DNA from: Mycolicibacterium parafortuitum
GTDB taxonomy: Bacteria > Actinomycetota > Actinomycetes > Mycobacteriales > Mycobacteriaceae
Assembly: GCF_010725485.1 (NCBI RefSeq)
Contig: NZ_AP022598.1
Span: 4,960,001 to 5,024,000, forward strand
DNA length: 64,000 nucleotides
Reading direction: 5' to 3'
The notes under the pieces were generated by a model that saw nothing but the letters and a program-made list of their open reading frames with translations, was not told where the DNA came from and made no database searches. Shown here piece after piece: positions 56,768 to 64,000 of the stretch; within the stretch, counting starts at the first letter, position 1, and each line of letters starts with the position of its first letter. The translations under genes and the position numbers were made by a program.

Positions 56768-58327
56768 ATGCGTCGTGTGGTGCAGGCTGTCGTTCTGTCG
56801 CTGGCCGTCGTGCTCCCGGTGTCGGCGTGCTCGCCGGGCCTGGCCGCCAATCCGCGCTATGCGACCGACTCCGGCGCCCGCCCCCAGGGCGAACCGCCGA
56901 ACACCGACCAGCCCCCGGGCCCGCCCGCCGTCGAGGTCCCGAAGAACGATCTGTCCTGGCGCGACTGCACCTCGCGGGTGTTCGCCTCGGCGGCCGTGCA
57001 GGCCATCCCCGGCGTGAAACTCGACTGCGCCAGCTACGACGCCGACCTGGACCCGATCAACGGCGCCAACGGCACCGTCAGCATCGGCGTCGTCCGGGCC
57101 ACGTCCCAGCAGACCCCCGCCGACGCCGGCCCACTGGTGATGACCACCGGATCCGACCTGCCCTCCTCGGTGCAGTTGCCGGTCTGGCTGTCGCGCGCCG
57201 GCGCCGACCTGCTCAAGAGCAACCCGATCGTGACGGTGGACCGCCGCGGCATCGGCATGTCGGGTGCGCTGGACTGCCGCGATCTGTTCGACCGGCAGGA
57301 GATGTTCGAGCAGGCGCAGTTCCAGGCCGGCGACGACCCCGTCGCCAACCTCGGCGCCATCACGATGACGGCGACCACCAGCTGCACCGACACCATCGCC
57401 CCCGGTGACTCGGCCTACGACAACGCCCACGCCGCCGAGGACATCGAACGGCTGCGCACCACGTGGGACGTGCCCGCGCTCGCACTCCTCGGCATCGGCA
57501 ACGGCGCCCAGGTGGCGCTGGCGTACGCCGGGTCGCATCCGAACAAGGTGGCCCGGCTGGTGCTCGATTCGCCTCTGCCGCTCGGTATCTCCGCCGAAGC
57601 GGCCACCGAGCAGCGCGTCAAGGGCGAGCAGGCGGCCCTCGACGCGTGGGCCACCCAGTGCGCGGCCACAGGCTGCCCGCTCGGCCCCGATCCGAAGGCC
57701 GCGGTCGACGAGCTGCTGTCCGCCGCCCGGGCCGGGCGCGGACCCGGCGGCGCGTCGGTGGCCGCGGTGGCCGACGCGATCTCGACCGCACTGGGGTATC
57801 CGCGCGGCGGCCGGGTCGACTCGGGCAACGAGCTGGCGCTCGCGGTCGCCGACGCCCGCTCCGGTGACACCAACCGGCTCAACAACCTGATCAACCAGGC
57901 CGAGACGCTGCGCCAGACCGACGGGCAGTTCGTCAACAGCTGCAGCGACGCGCTGAACCGGCCCACCCCGGACCGGGTCCGCGAGCTCGTCGTCGCCTGG
58001 GGCAAGCTCTACCCGCAGTTCGGCGCGGTCGGCGCGCTGGACATGGTGAAGTGCCTGAACTGGCCCAGCGGCAGTGCGCCGAAGGAGCCCGCCGGGTTGG
58101 AGATCCCGACCCTGCTGCTCGGTGTCGCCAACAACCCGATCGTCGGCAACGAAGGGGTGGCCGCGGTGGCCGCCACCGCGATCAACGCCGGTTCGACCAA
58201 CCGGCGGGTGATGTGGCAGGGCATCGGGCACGGCGCGACCATCTACTCGCCGTGCGCGCTGCCCCCGGTGATCGAGTACGTCAAGACCGGTGAGCTGCCG
58301 GCCACCGACACGTACTGCCCGGCCTGA
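56768..58327 (+). CDS. exported alpha/beta hydrolase lipoprotein (Rv2672-like)
   Basis: 519 residues from ATG 56768 (GTG 56741, overlapping the previous stop, is the alternative). The signal peptide ends in lipobox PVSAC. The fold is the tripeptidyl-peptidase/TAP-like hydrolase: NPIVTVDRRGIGMSGALDCRD near residue 155, the elbow LLGIGNGAQVALAYAGSHPNKVARLVLDSP near residue 240, and a C-terminal IPTLLLGVANNPIVG...IGHGATI with the Asp/His region. The nucleophile position reads GIGNG rather than GxSxG, so the catalytic serine is not where expected. Predicted cell-wall peptidase or an inactive binding homologue. Confidence 0.85.
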   Translation: MRRVVQAVVLSLAVVLPVSACSPGLAANPRYATDSGARPQGEPPNTDQPPGPPAVEVPKNDLSWRDCTSRVFASAAVQAIPGVKLDCASYDADLDPINGANGTVSIGVVRATSQQTPADAGPLVMTTGSDLPSSVQLPVWLSRAGADLLKSNPIVTVDRRGIGMSGALDCRDLFDRQEMFEQAQFQAGDDPVANLGAITMTATTSCTDTIAPGDSAYDNAHAAEDIERLRTTWDVPALALLGIGNGAQVALAYAGSHPNKVARLVLDSPLPLGISAEAATEQRVKGEQAALDAWATQCAATGCPLGPDPKAAVDELLSAARAGRGPGGASVAAVADAISTALGYPRGGRVDSGNELALAVADARSGDTNRLNNLINQAETLRQTDGQFVNSCSDALNRPTPDRVRELVVAWGKLYPQFGAVGALDMVKCLNWPSGSAPKEPAGLEIPTLLLGVANNPIVGNEGVAAVAATAINAGSTNRRVMWQGIGHGATIYSPCALPPVIEYVKTGELPATDTYCPA

Positions 58328-58353
58328 CAGTTTCCGGGTGCGGCTGAGGTACG

Positions 58354-59628
58354 GTGCCTGGCGTGCGTGATCTTGTGCTGAGCGCGTTCCGGCCTCGCAC
58401 CTCCCCCCCGACGACGGCGTCCGTGCTCCGGTCGATCCTGTGGCCACTGGCGATCATGGCGGTGATCCACCGCAGCTACGTGCTGGTGTTCAACCGCTAC
58501 ATCACCGACGATTTCGCGCCCGTCTACCGCGCGGTGATCAACTTCAAATTCGGCTGGGACATCTACAACGAGCACTTCGACCACGTCGACCCGCACTACC
58601 TGTATCCGCCCGGCGGCACCCTGATCATCGCGCCGTTCGGCTACCTGCCCGAGGTCGCGTCGCGCAACTGGTTCATCTTCTTCAACACCGTCGCGATCAT
58701 CCTCGCCGGCTATTTCCTGCTGCGGCTGTTCGGTTACACGCTGTCCTCGGTGGCCGCGCCCGCCCTGCTGCTGGCGATGTTCTGCACCGAAAGCGTCACC
58801 AACACACTGGTCTTCGGCAACATCAACGGCGTCCTGTTGCTGCTGGAGGTGTTGTTCTTCCGGTGGCTGCTGGACGGCAACCGCAGCCACGAATGGCTGG
58901 CCGGAATCAGCATCGGGCTCACCCTGGTGGTCAAACCACTGCTGGCGCCGTTACTTCTCCTCCCTCTGCTCAACCGGCAGTGGCGGGCGCTGGTGGCCGC
59001 GTTCGTGGTGCCGGTCGTGTTCAACGCCGCCGCGTGGCCGCTGATCGCCGACCCGATGAACTTCGTCACCCGCACGGTGCCGTACATCCTGTCCACCCGC
59101 GACTACTTCAACAGCTCGATCCTGGGCAACGGCCTCTACTACGGCCTGCCGATGTGGCTGATCATGGCGCTGCGGATCGCGTTCATCGTGCTCGGCGCGG
59201 TGTCGCTGTGGCTGCTGTACCGCTACTACCGCGAGCGCGACCCGTTCTTCTGGATGCTGACGTCGTCGGGCGTGCTGCTGACGACGTCGTGGCTGGCGCT
59301 CTCGCTCGGGCAGGGCTACTACTCGATCGCGCTGTTCCCGTTCCTGATGACCGTGGTGCTACCCAACTCGGTGATCCGCAGCTGGGTGGCCTGGCTGGCC
59401 GCCTACGGCTTCCTGACGATGGACCGGTGGCTGCTGTGGCAGCTGCCCAGCACCGGACGCGCGCTGGAATACCTCAAGATCACCTACGGCTGGTCGCTGA
59501 TGATGGTGGTGGTGTTCGCGGTGTTGCTGTTCCGCTATCTCGACGCCAAGCGGGACGGGCGCCTCGACGGCGGCATCGACCCCGTGTGGATGAAGCAGCT
59601 GACGCCGGCGGCCAAGCCGTCCGAGTAG
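58354..59628 (+). CDS. aftC: alpha-(1->3) arabinofuranosyltransferase
   Basis: 424 residues from GTG 58354 (GTG 58363 also possible). It matches remembered AftC (Rv2673) closely: FRPRT start, NRYITDDFAPVYRAVINFKFGWDIYNEHFDHVDPHYLYPPGG (about 47-88, cited by position), TRDYFNSSILGNG near residue 248, LFPFLMTVVLPNSVIR near residue 327, and RALEYLKITYGWSL near the end. GT87 family with about ten membrane helices; the DD pair at 52-53 is the catalytic acidic site. It adds branching 3-linked arabinofuranose to arabinogalactan and lipoarabinomannan from decaprenyl-phosphoarabinose. Confidence 0.95.
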   Translation: MPGVRDLVLSAFRPRTSPPTTASVLRSILWPLAIMAVIHRSYVLVFNRYITDDFAPVYRAVINFKFGWDIYNEHFDHVDPHYLYPPGGTLIIAPFGYLPEVASRNWFIFFNTVAIILAGYFLLRLFGYTLSSVAAPALLLAMFCTESVTNTLVFGNINGVLLLLEVLFFRWLLDGNRSHEWLAGISIGLTLVVKPLLAPLLLLPLLNRQWRALVAAFVVPVVFNAAAWPLIADPMNFVTRTVPYILSTRDYFNSSILGNGLYYGLPMWLIMALRIAFIVLGAVSLWLLYRYYRERDPFFWMLTSSGVLLTTSWLALSLGQGYYSIALFPFLMTVVLPNSVIRSWVAWLAAYGFLTMDRWLLWQLPSTGRALEYLKITYGWSLMMVVVFAVLLFRYLDAKRDGRLDGGIDPVWMKQLTPAAKPSE

Positions 59629-59638
59629 CCTGGCGTGC

Positions 59639-60046
59639 ATGACTGCTCCGAAGCTGGTGCTCAGCGACGACCAGTGGCGCGAACGCCTCACCCCGCAGGA
59701 ATTCGCGGTGCTGCGCCAGGCCGGCACCGAACGTCCGTTCACCGGTGAGTACACCGACACCAAGACCCCGGGGATCTACCAGTGCCGCGCCTGCGGCGCC
59801 GAATTGTTCCGCAGCACCGAGAAGTTCGAATCGCACTGCGGGTGGCCGTCGTTCTTCGATCCCGCCGACTCCGACGCGGTGATCCTGCGGCCCGACGACT
59901 CGCTGGGCATGCGGCGCGTGGAGGTGCTGTGCGCGAACTGCCACAGCCATCTGGGCCACGTATTCGAGGGTGAGGGATATCCGACCCCGACGGACCAGCG
60001 CTACTGCATCAACTCGATCTCGCTGCGGCTGGTGCCGTCGGACTGA
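59639..60046 (+). CDS. msrB: peptide-methionine (R)-S-oxide reductase
   Basis: 135 residues. Zinc ligands C49, C52, C98 and C101 (CRACG, CANCH) and the catalytic C123 in RYCINSISL are present; C67 (SHCGWPSF) may be the resolving cysteine. Length and motifs are canonical. Repairs oxidised methionine in proteins using thioredoxin or mycoredoxin systems. Confidence 0.95.
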   Translation: MTAPKLVLSDDQWRERLTPQEFAVLRQAGTERPFTGEYTDTKTPGIYQCRACGAELFRSTEKFESHCGWPSFFDPADSDAVILRPDDSLGMRRVEVLCANCHSHLGHVFEGEGYPTPTDQRYCINSISLRLVPSD

Positions 60047-60056
60047 CCGGCGGCAG

Positions 60057-60761
60057 CTACGGCAGCGTCGTCAGGAGCTGTTCCACCGAGACCCGCGGGC
60101 CGGTGAAGAACGGCGTCTCCTCACGCACGTGCTTGCGCGCGTCGGTGGCGCGCAGGTCACGCATCAGGTCGACGATGCGGTACAGCTCCGGCGCCTCGAA
60201 GGCCAGCAGCCATTCGTAGTCGCCCAGCGCGAACGACGGCACCGTGTTGGCCCGCACGTCCTTGTAGCCGCGGGCGGCCATCCCGTGCTCGGCCAGCATC
60301 CGGCGGCGTTCCTCGTCGGGCAGCAGGTACCAGTCCAGGGACCGCACGAACGGATACACGCAGATGTAGGCGCCGGGCTCCTCCCCCGCCAGGAACGCGG
60401 GGATGTGGCTCTTGTTGAACTCGGCGGGACGGTGCAGCGCGACGTTGCTCCACACCGGGGTGGACGCCCGGCCCAGCGCCGTGGTGCGGCGGAAGTCCTT
60501 GTAGGTGGACTGGAGCGCCTCGACCGTCTCGGCGTGCGTCCAGATCATGAAGTCCGCGTCCGCGCGCATCCCGGCGACGTCGTAGAGACCGCGCACGACG
60601 ACACCCTTGTCCTCCTGCTGTTTGAGGAACGTCGCGGTCTCGTCGGCGAGCGCCGCGCGCGCGTCGCCGTCGGCAGCGAGTGCCCCCGGCGTCACCGCGA
60701 AGACCGAGAACATCAGGTAGCGGATCGTGGAGTTCAGTTCGTCGTAATCGAGCTTGGCCAT
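60057..60761 (-). CDS. hemQ: coproheme decarboxylase HemQ (chlorite dismutase-like)
   Basis: 234 residues from ATG 60761. It has the proximal haem ligand H169 in [20 protein letters not shown], the reactive tyrosine Y136 in ICVYPFVRS, and [29 protein letters not shown] near residue 185. The distal arginine of true chlorite dismutases is replaced, as in HemQ. Oxidatively decarboxylates coproheme III to haem b, the last step of the coproporphyrin-dependent pathway. Encoded 4 bp after hemY. Confidence 0.95.
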   Translation of the reverse strand: MAKLDYDELNSTIRYLMFSVFAVTPGALAADGDARAALADETATFLKQQEDKGVVVRGLYDVAGMRADADFMIWTHAETVEALQSTYKDFRRTTALGRASTPVWSNVALHRPAEFNKSHIPAFLAGEEPGAYICVYPFVRSLDWYLLPDEERRRMLAEHGMAARGYKDVRANTVPSFALGDYEWLLAFEAPELYRIVDLMRDLRATDARKHVREETPFFTGPRVSVEQLLTTLP

Positions 60762-60765
60762 ACGG

Positions 60766-62121
60766 TCATCCTCCCACCGCGAGCAGCGCGGCCACCGCCC
60801 TGGTCGCCGACGCCACACATGCGGGCACCCCGATGCCGTCCAGGTACGCACCCGCCACCGCGAGCCCACGCGGAAGCCCGTCGCGCAGCTCCGCGACCAG
60901 TGCGGCGTGACCGGGCCCGTACTGCGGCATCGCGTCGATCCAGCGGACCACCCGGCTGTCCACCGGCTCCTCGCTGACCTCGAACAGGGTCTGCAGATCC
61001 TCGGCCGCCCAGCTGAGCAGATCCTCGTCGCCGGTACTGCGCGCCAGTTCGTCACCGAAACGCCCGTAGGACAGCCGGACCAGCTCGACGTTGCCGCGCC
61101 GTCCCCACTTGCGCGAGGACAGCGTCACCGCCTTGGTGTGCAGCCGCCCGCGGCCCGCGACCAGCACCCCGGACTGCTCGGGCAGCGGTGTGCCGCCCGG
61201 CAGCGCCAGCGCCACCACCGCGGCCGAGGCCACCGGGATCCGGCGCGCGGCGGCCGCGGTGCGCGGAGCCAGCGGTTCGACCAGCGCGGGCAGCCGGGGC
61301 GCCGGGACGGCCAGCACCACCGCGTCGGCGGGCCAGCGACCTTCCTCGTCGTCGACCAGTTCCCAGCCGCCCGCCACCTGGTGCACGCTGCGCACGGACA
61401 CCTGCGCCCACCGCAGACCGGAGCGGTGCATCAGCTCGTCGAGCAGCACCTGGTAGCCGCCGTCGATCGCGCCGAAGACCGAGCCGGCGCGCGGCGGTGG
61501 CAGGGCCGCGGCCACCGCGGCGGTCAGGCTCGGGGCGCCGTCGTCGAGCGCCGCGGCCACCGTCGGCGCGGCGGCCCGTAGACCGATCGTCGCGGCCGAA
61601 CCGGCGTACACCCCGGCCAGCAGCGGGTCGACGGAGCGGACCACGACCTGCTCACCGAACCGGTCACCGACCAGTTCGGCCACCGACGGGTCCGCACCCC
61701 GGCGCCAGCTCAGCGGGCGCCGCGGCTCGTCGAGCATGCGGCGCACGGTCGCGTCGTCGACCAGCCCGGCCAGCTCCGAAGGCCGCGACGGGATGCCGTT
61801 GACGGTGTCCTTCGGCAACTGGTGCAGGCGGCCCTCGCTGTAGATCAGCGGACGCGCTCCGGTGGTGGTGATCTGCTTACCCGACAGCCCCAGCTCGCCC
61901 AGCAGCGCGGGCATCTCGGGCCGGCGCGCGACGAACGCCTCGGCGCCGACGTCGATCAACTGCCCGCCGAGGCGCTCGGTGCGCAGGATCCCGCCGAGCC
62001 GGTCGGCGGGATCGAGCACGGTGATCGACGCGTCCGGGCCCGCCGCGACCCGCAACCGGTAGGCGGCGACCAGACCGGAGATACCGCCTCCGACGACGCA
62101 GTACCGGGGCGCGCCGCTCAC
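60766..62121 (-). CDS. hemY: coproporphyrinogen III oxidase HemY (HemG type)
   Basis: 451 residues from GTG 62121, which overlaps the hemE stop codon (GTGA). FAD-binding [16 protein letters not shown] is at the N-terminus, followed by [23 protein letters not shown] near residue 42 and the C-terminal [24 protein letters not shown]. In Actinobacteria this enzyme oxidises coproporphyrinogen III to coproporphyrin III. In-frame sequence upstream of the GTG is the shadow of hemE. Confidence 0.93.
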   Translation of the reverse strand: MSGAPRYCVVGGGISGLVAAYRLRVAAGPDASITVLDPADRLGGILRTERLGGQLIDVGAEAFVARRPEMPALLGELGLSGKQITTTGARPLIYSEGRLHQLPKDTVNGIPSRPSELAGLVDDATVRRMLDEPRRPLSWRRGADPSVAELVGDRFGEQVVVRSVDPLLAGVYAGSAATIGLRAAAPTVAAALDDGAPSLTAAVAAALPPPRAGSVFGAIDGGYQVLLDELMHRSGLRWAQVSVRSVHQVAGGWELVDDEEGRWPADAVVLAVPAPRLPALVEPLAPRTAAAARRIPVASAAVVALALPGGTPLPEQSGVLVAGRGRLHTKAVTLSSRKWGRRGNVELVRLSYGRFGDELARSTGDEDLLSWAAEDLQTLFEVSEEPVDSRVVRWIDAMPQYGPGHAALVAELRDGLPRGLAVAGAYLDGIGVPACVASATRAVAALLAVGG

Positions 62122-63182
62122 AGCTCGTGCACCAGCGCCACCGCGTCGGTGATGATGGCCGGGTCGGTGGCGGGAAGCACGCCGTGACCCAGGTTGAAGA
62201 TGTGCCCGACGGCGCCCGCGTCGACCGCGCGGCGGCCGTCCTCGACGACCGCGCGCACCGCCCGATCCACCACCGGCCAGCCGGCCAGCAGCACCACCGG
62301 GTCGAGGTTGCCCTGCAGCGCGCTGCCGCGCCGCACCCGCGCGGCGGCGTCGGTCAGCGAGGTGCGCCAGTCGACGCCGACGACGGCGGGCACTCCGTGG
62401 CCGGTGACCGCTTCCGACATCGCGCCGAGCAGTTCGGCGGTGCCGACACCGAAGTGCGTCATAGGCACGCCGTAGCCGGCCAGCGACGCGAACACCCGGG
62501 CGCTGTGTGGCAGCACGTAGGCGCGGTAGTCGGCCAGCGACAGCGTCCCGGCCCAGGAGTCGAACACCTGGATCGCGTCGACCCCGGCCTCGAGCTGCAC
62601 GCGCAGGAACTCGATCGTGACGTCGGTCAGCGCCGTCATCAACGCGTGCCAGGTCTCGGTGTCGCCGAGCATCATCGCCTTGGTGCGTTCGTGATGGCGG
62701 CTCGGTCCGCCCTCGACCAGGTAGGACGCCAGCGTGAACGGCGCCCCGGCGAAGCCGATCAGCGGGACCTCGCCGAGCGCGGCGGTCAGCTGGCCGATCG
62801 CGGTGGCCACCGCGCCGACCTGGTCGTGTTGCAGTGGGGCGACCGCGCGGACGTCGTCGGCGGTGCGGATCGGGTGCGCGATGACCGGGCCGACGTCGGG
62901 GACGATGTCGAGGTCGATACCGGCGGCACGTAACGGCACCACGATGTCGGAGAACAGGATCGCCGCGTCCACATCGTGCCTGCGCACCGGCTGCAACGTG
63001 ATCTCGGTGATCAGGTCGGCGTCGAAGCAGGCCTGCATCATGGTGTTCTTGGCCCGCAGTTCGCGGTACTCCGGCAGGGACCGACCGGCCTGACGCATCA
63101 TCCACACCGGTACCCGGTGGGGTTTGCGACCGGCGGCGGCAGCCAGGTACGGAGATTCGGGCAGCTCGCGGCGCGTGTTCAT
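62118..63182 (-). CDS. hemE: uroporphyrinogen decarboxylase
   Basis: 354 residues. [19 protein letters not shown] near residue 25 holds the substrate-binding Arg pair; [20 protein letters not shown] near residue 80, [19 protein letters not shown] near residue 140 and [17 protein letters not shown] near residue 270 are conserved blocks. Makes coproporphyrinogen III from uroporphyrinogen III. First gene of the hemE-hemY-hemQ operon. Confidence 0.96.
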   Translation of the reverse strand: MNTRRELPESPYLAAAAGRKPHRVPVWMMRQAGRSLPEYRELRAKNTMMQACFDADLITEITLQPVRRHDVDAAILFSDIVVPLRAAGIDLDIVPDVGPVIAHPIRTADDVRAVAPLQHDQVGAVATAIGQLTAALGEVPLIGFAGAPFTLASYLVEGGPSRHHERTKAMMLGDTETWHALMTALTDVTIEFLRVQLEAGVDAIQVFDSWAGTLSLADYRAYVLPHSARVFASLAGYGVPMTHFGVGTAELLGAMSEAVTGHGVPAVVGVDWRTSLTDAAARVRRGSALQGNLDPVVLLAGWPVVDRAVRAVVEDGRRAVDAGAVGHIFNLGHGVLPATDPAIITDAVALVHEL

Positions 63183-63256
63183 CGCTCCCTATGCTGCCAT
63201 GCCGCTATCGGCGCGCCTGCCGACAGACCTGCCCAAATGGACTACCGTCAAACGCC

Positions 63257-63841
63257 GTGACCACCGCCGAACCGGCTCCGTTCCGTGAAGCGGTGGCGGC
63301 GATGAATGCCACCACCGTCCGACCCGAGATCGAGCTCGGGCCCATCCGGCCACCGCAGCGCCTGGCGCCCTACAGCTATGCGCTGGGCGCCGAGGTCAAG
63401 CACGCCGAGGCCGCGATCGTGCCCGAGCGCTCCGAAGGGGATGCGTTCGGGCGGCTCATCCTGCTGCACGACCCCGAGGGCGCCGAGGCGTGGGACGGCA
63501 CCATGCGGCTGGTCGCCTACATCCAGGCCGACCTCGATTCCACCGAGGCCGTCGACCCGCTGCTGCCCGAGGTGGCGTGGAGCTGGCTCGTCGACGCGCT
63601 GGAGCAGCGTGCCGAACAGCAGGTGACGGCCCTGGGCGGCACCGTCACCGCGACCACGTCGGTGCGCTACGGCGACATCTCCGGGCCGCCGCGCGCCCAC
63701 CAGTTGGAGCTGCGCGCATCGTGGACCGCGACATCGCTGGACCTCGGCCCGCATGTGCAGGCGTTCTGTGAGGTGCTCGAGCACGCCGCCGGCCTGCCGC
63801 CGGCCGGGGTGACCGACCTGAGTTCGCGCACCCGCGCCTGA
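63257..63841 (+). CDS. DUF3000 family protein (Rv2680-like)
   Basis: 194 residues from GTG 63257, divergent from hemE. The chain FREAVAAMNATTVRPEIELGPIRPPQRLAPYSYALGAEV and GRLILLHDPEGAEAWDGTMRLVAYIQADLDSTEAVDPLLPEVAWSWL (cited by position, about 9-110) is the actinobacteria-specific DUF3000. Function unknown; it is usually encoded just before RNase D, as here. Confidence 0.9.
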   Translation: MTTAEPAPFREAVAAMNATTVRPEIELGPIRPPQRLAPYSYALGAEVKHAEAAIVPERSEGDAFGRLILLHDPEGAEAWDGTMRLVAYIQADLDSTEAVDPLLPEVAWSWLVDALEQRAEQQVTALGGTVTATTSVRYGDISGPPRAHQLELRASWTATSLDLGPHVQAFCEVLEHAAGLPPAGVTDLSSRTRA

Positions 63842-63846
63842 GGCCG

Positions 63847-64000
63847 ATGTCCGAAGCTGAGAACACCGGCTCCCCCGTGGACGCCGATCCGGTCGAATCC
63901 GAGCTGCCCGAAGCCGAGCCGCTGCTGACACCACGCGACGGCGTGCCGGAGGTGTCGTCGAGCCGCGGCGAGATCGCCAGGGCCGCCGACCTGTTGGCGT
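63847..64000 (+). CDS. ribonuclease D-like HRDC-domain protein (Rv2681-like), 5' part
   Basis: ATG 63847 opens a frame to the window edge. The first 51 residues are acidic (SEAENTGSPVDADP) and then read PLLTPRDGVPEVSSSRGEIARAADLLA, the start of the actinobacterial RNase D/HRDC protein that follows DUF3000. The exonuclease domain lies outside the window. Confidence 0.8.
   Translation, partial: MSEAENTGSPVDADPVESELPEAEPLLTPRDGVPEVSSSRGEIARAADLLA

Noticed and set aside
1..64000. CRISPR arrays, insertion sequences or complete prophage
   Set aside because: No regularly spaced repeats, transposase genes or phage structural genes are visible; the tRNA-Val element is the only mobile DNA I can support.

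Overview
This is a high-GC actinobacterial chromosome segment, almost certainly from a rapidly growing Mycolicibacterium/Mycobacterium. The right end (about 54.3-64 kb) carries the gene order known from M. tuberculosis Rv2669-Rv2681: acetyltransferase, ZapE-like ATPase, RibD-like reductase, secreted alpha/beta hydrolase, AftC, MsrB, HemQ, HemY, HemE, DUF3000 and RNase D. Mycothiol-dependent formaldehyde dehydrogenase, SigF-type promoters, a near-consensus mycobacterial LexA box and a PE-PPE-domain hydrolase fit the same assignment.

1-28 kb is a catabolic and uptake region. On the minus strand lie a quinone oxidoreductase, a CMD-like protein, a CoxG-like protein, a metal-dependent cyclase/hydrolase, two molybdenum hydroxylase large subunits sharing one FAD subunit and one 2Fe-2S subunit, a nitrilase-superfamily amidase, an XRE-cupin regulator, a Rieske oxygenase, and acetoacetyl-CoA synthetase with a HAD phosphatase. 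A bicupin on the plus strand, a five-gene Liv-type ABC importer, a second XRE-cupin regulator with formaldehyde dehydrogenase, an MFS exporter and an Old Yellow Enzyme follow. A recurring 19-bp palindrome (core TTCA-N7-TGAA, best copy ACTTCAA-N5-TTGAAGT) sits in front of nearly every one of these transcription units. I read this as one regulon for importing and degrading an unknown, probably methylated and nitrogen-containing (hetero)aromatic compound.

28-45 kb holds envelope and stress functions: YihY/BrkB and GlsB membrane proteins, two tandem SigF-family sigma factors (the second with its own SigF-type promoter), a four-gene overlapping glycosyltransferase operon also led by a SigF-type promoter, a TetR regulator, an Rcp1-like response regulator, a STAS protein, an HdeA-like lipoprotein and CsbD. 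Then comes a cobalamin-riboswitch operon for a BtuFCD-like importer with an embedded FhuF-type iron-sulfur reductase, and a membrane diguanylate cyclase.

46-49.5 kb is a tRNA cluster (Val-CAC on minus; Gly-GCC, Cys-GCA, Val-GAC on plus) with a 2.8-kb integrated element in tRNA-Val(GAC). The element has 27-bp direct att repeats, paired arm-type sites at both ends, an integrase reduced to its C-terminus, a tRNA-Gly-like fragment and two overlapping unknown cargo genes, one with a HEPN-like R-x6-H motif. Just outside are a small gene with an overlapping LexA-like box and a well-folded candidate noncoding RNA ending in a strong terminator.

50-64 kb is mostly conserved mycobacterial core: small regulators, an HTH-ClpN protein with two perfect operators, an ECF sigma factor coupled to Ogt, F420/FMN-type oxidoreductase, and the arabinogalactan and haem genes listed above. 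All functional calls come from reading motifs by eye; no search was run.
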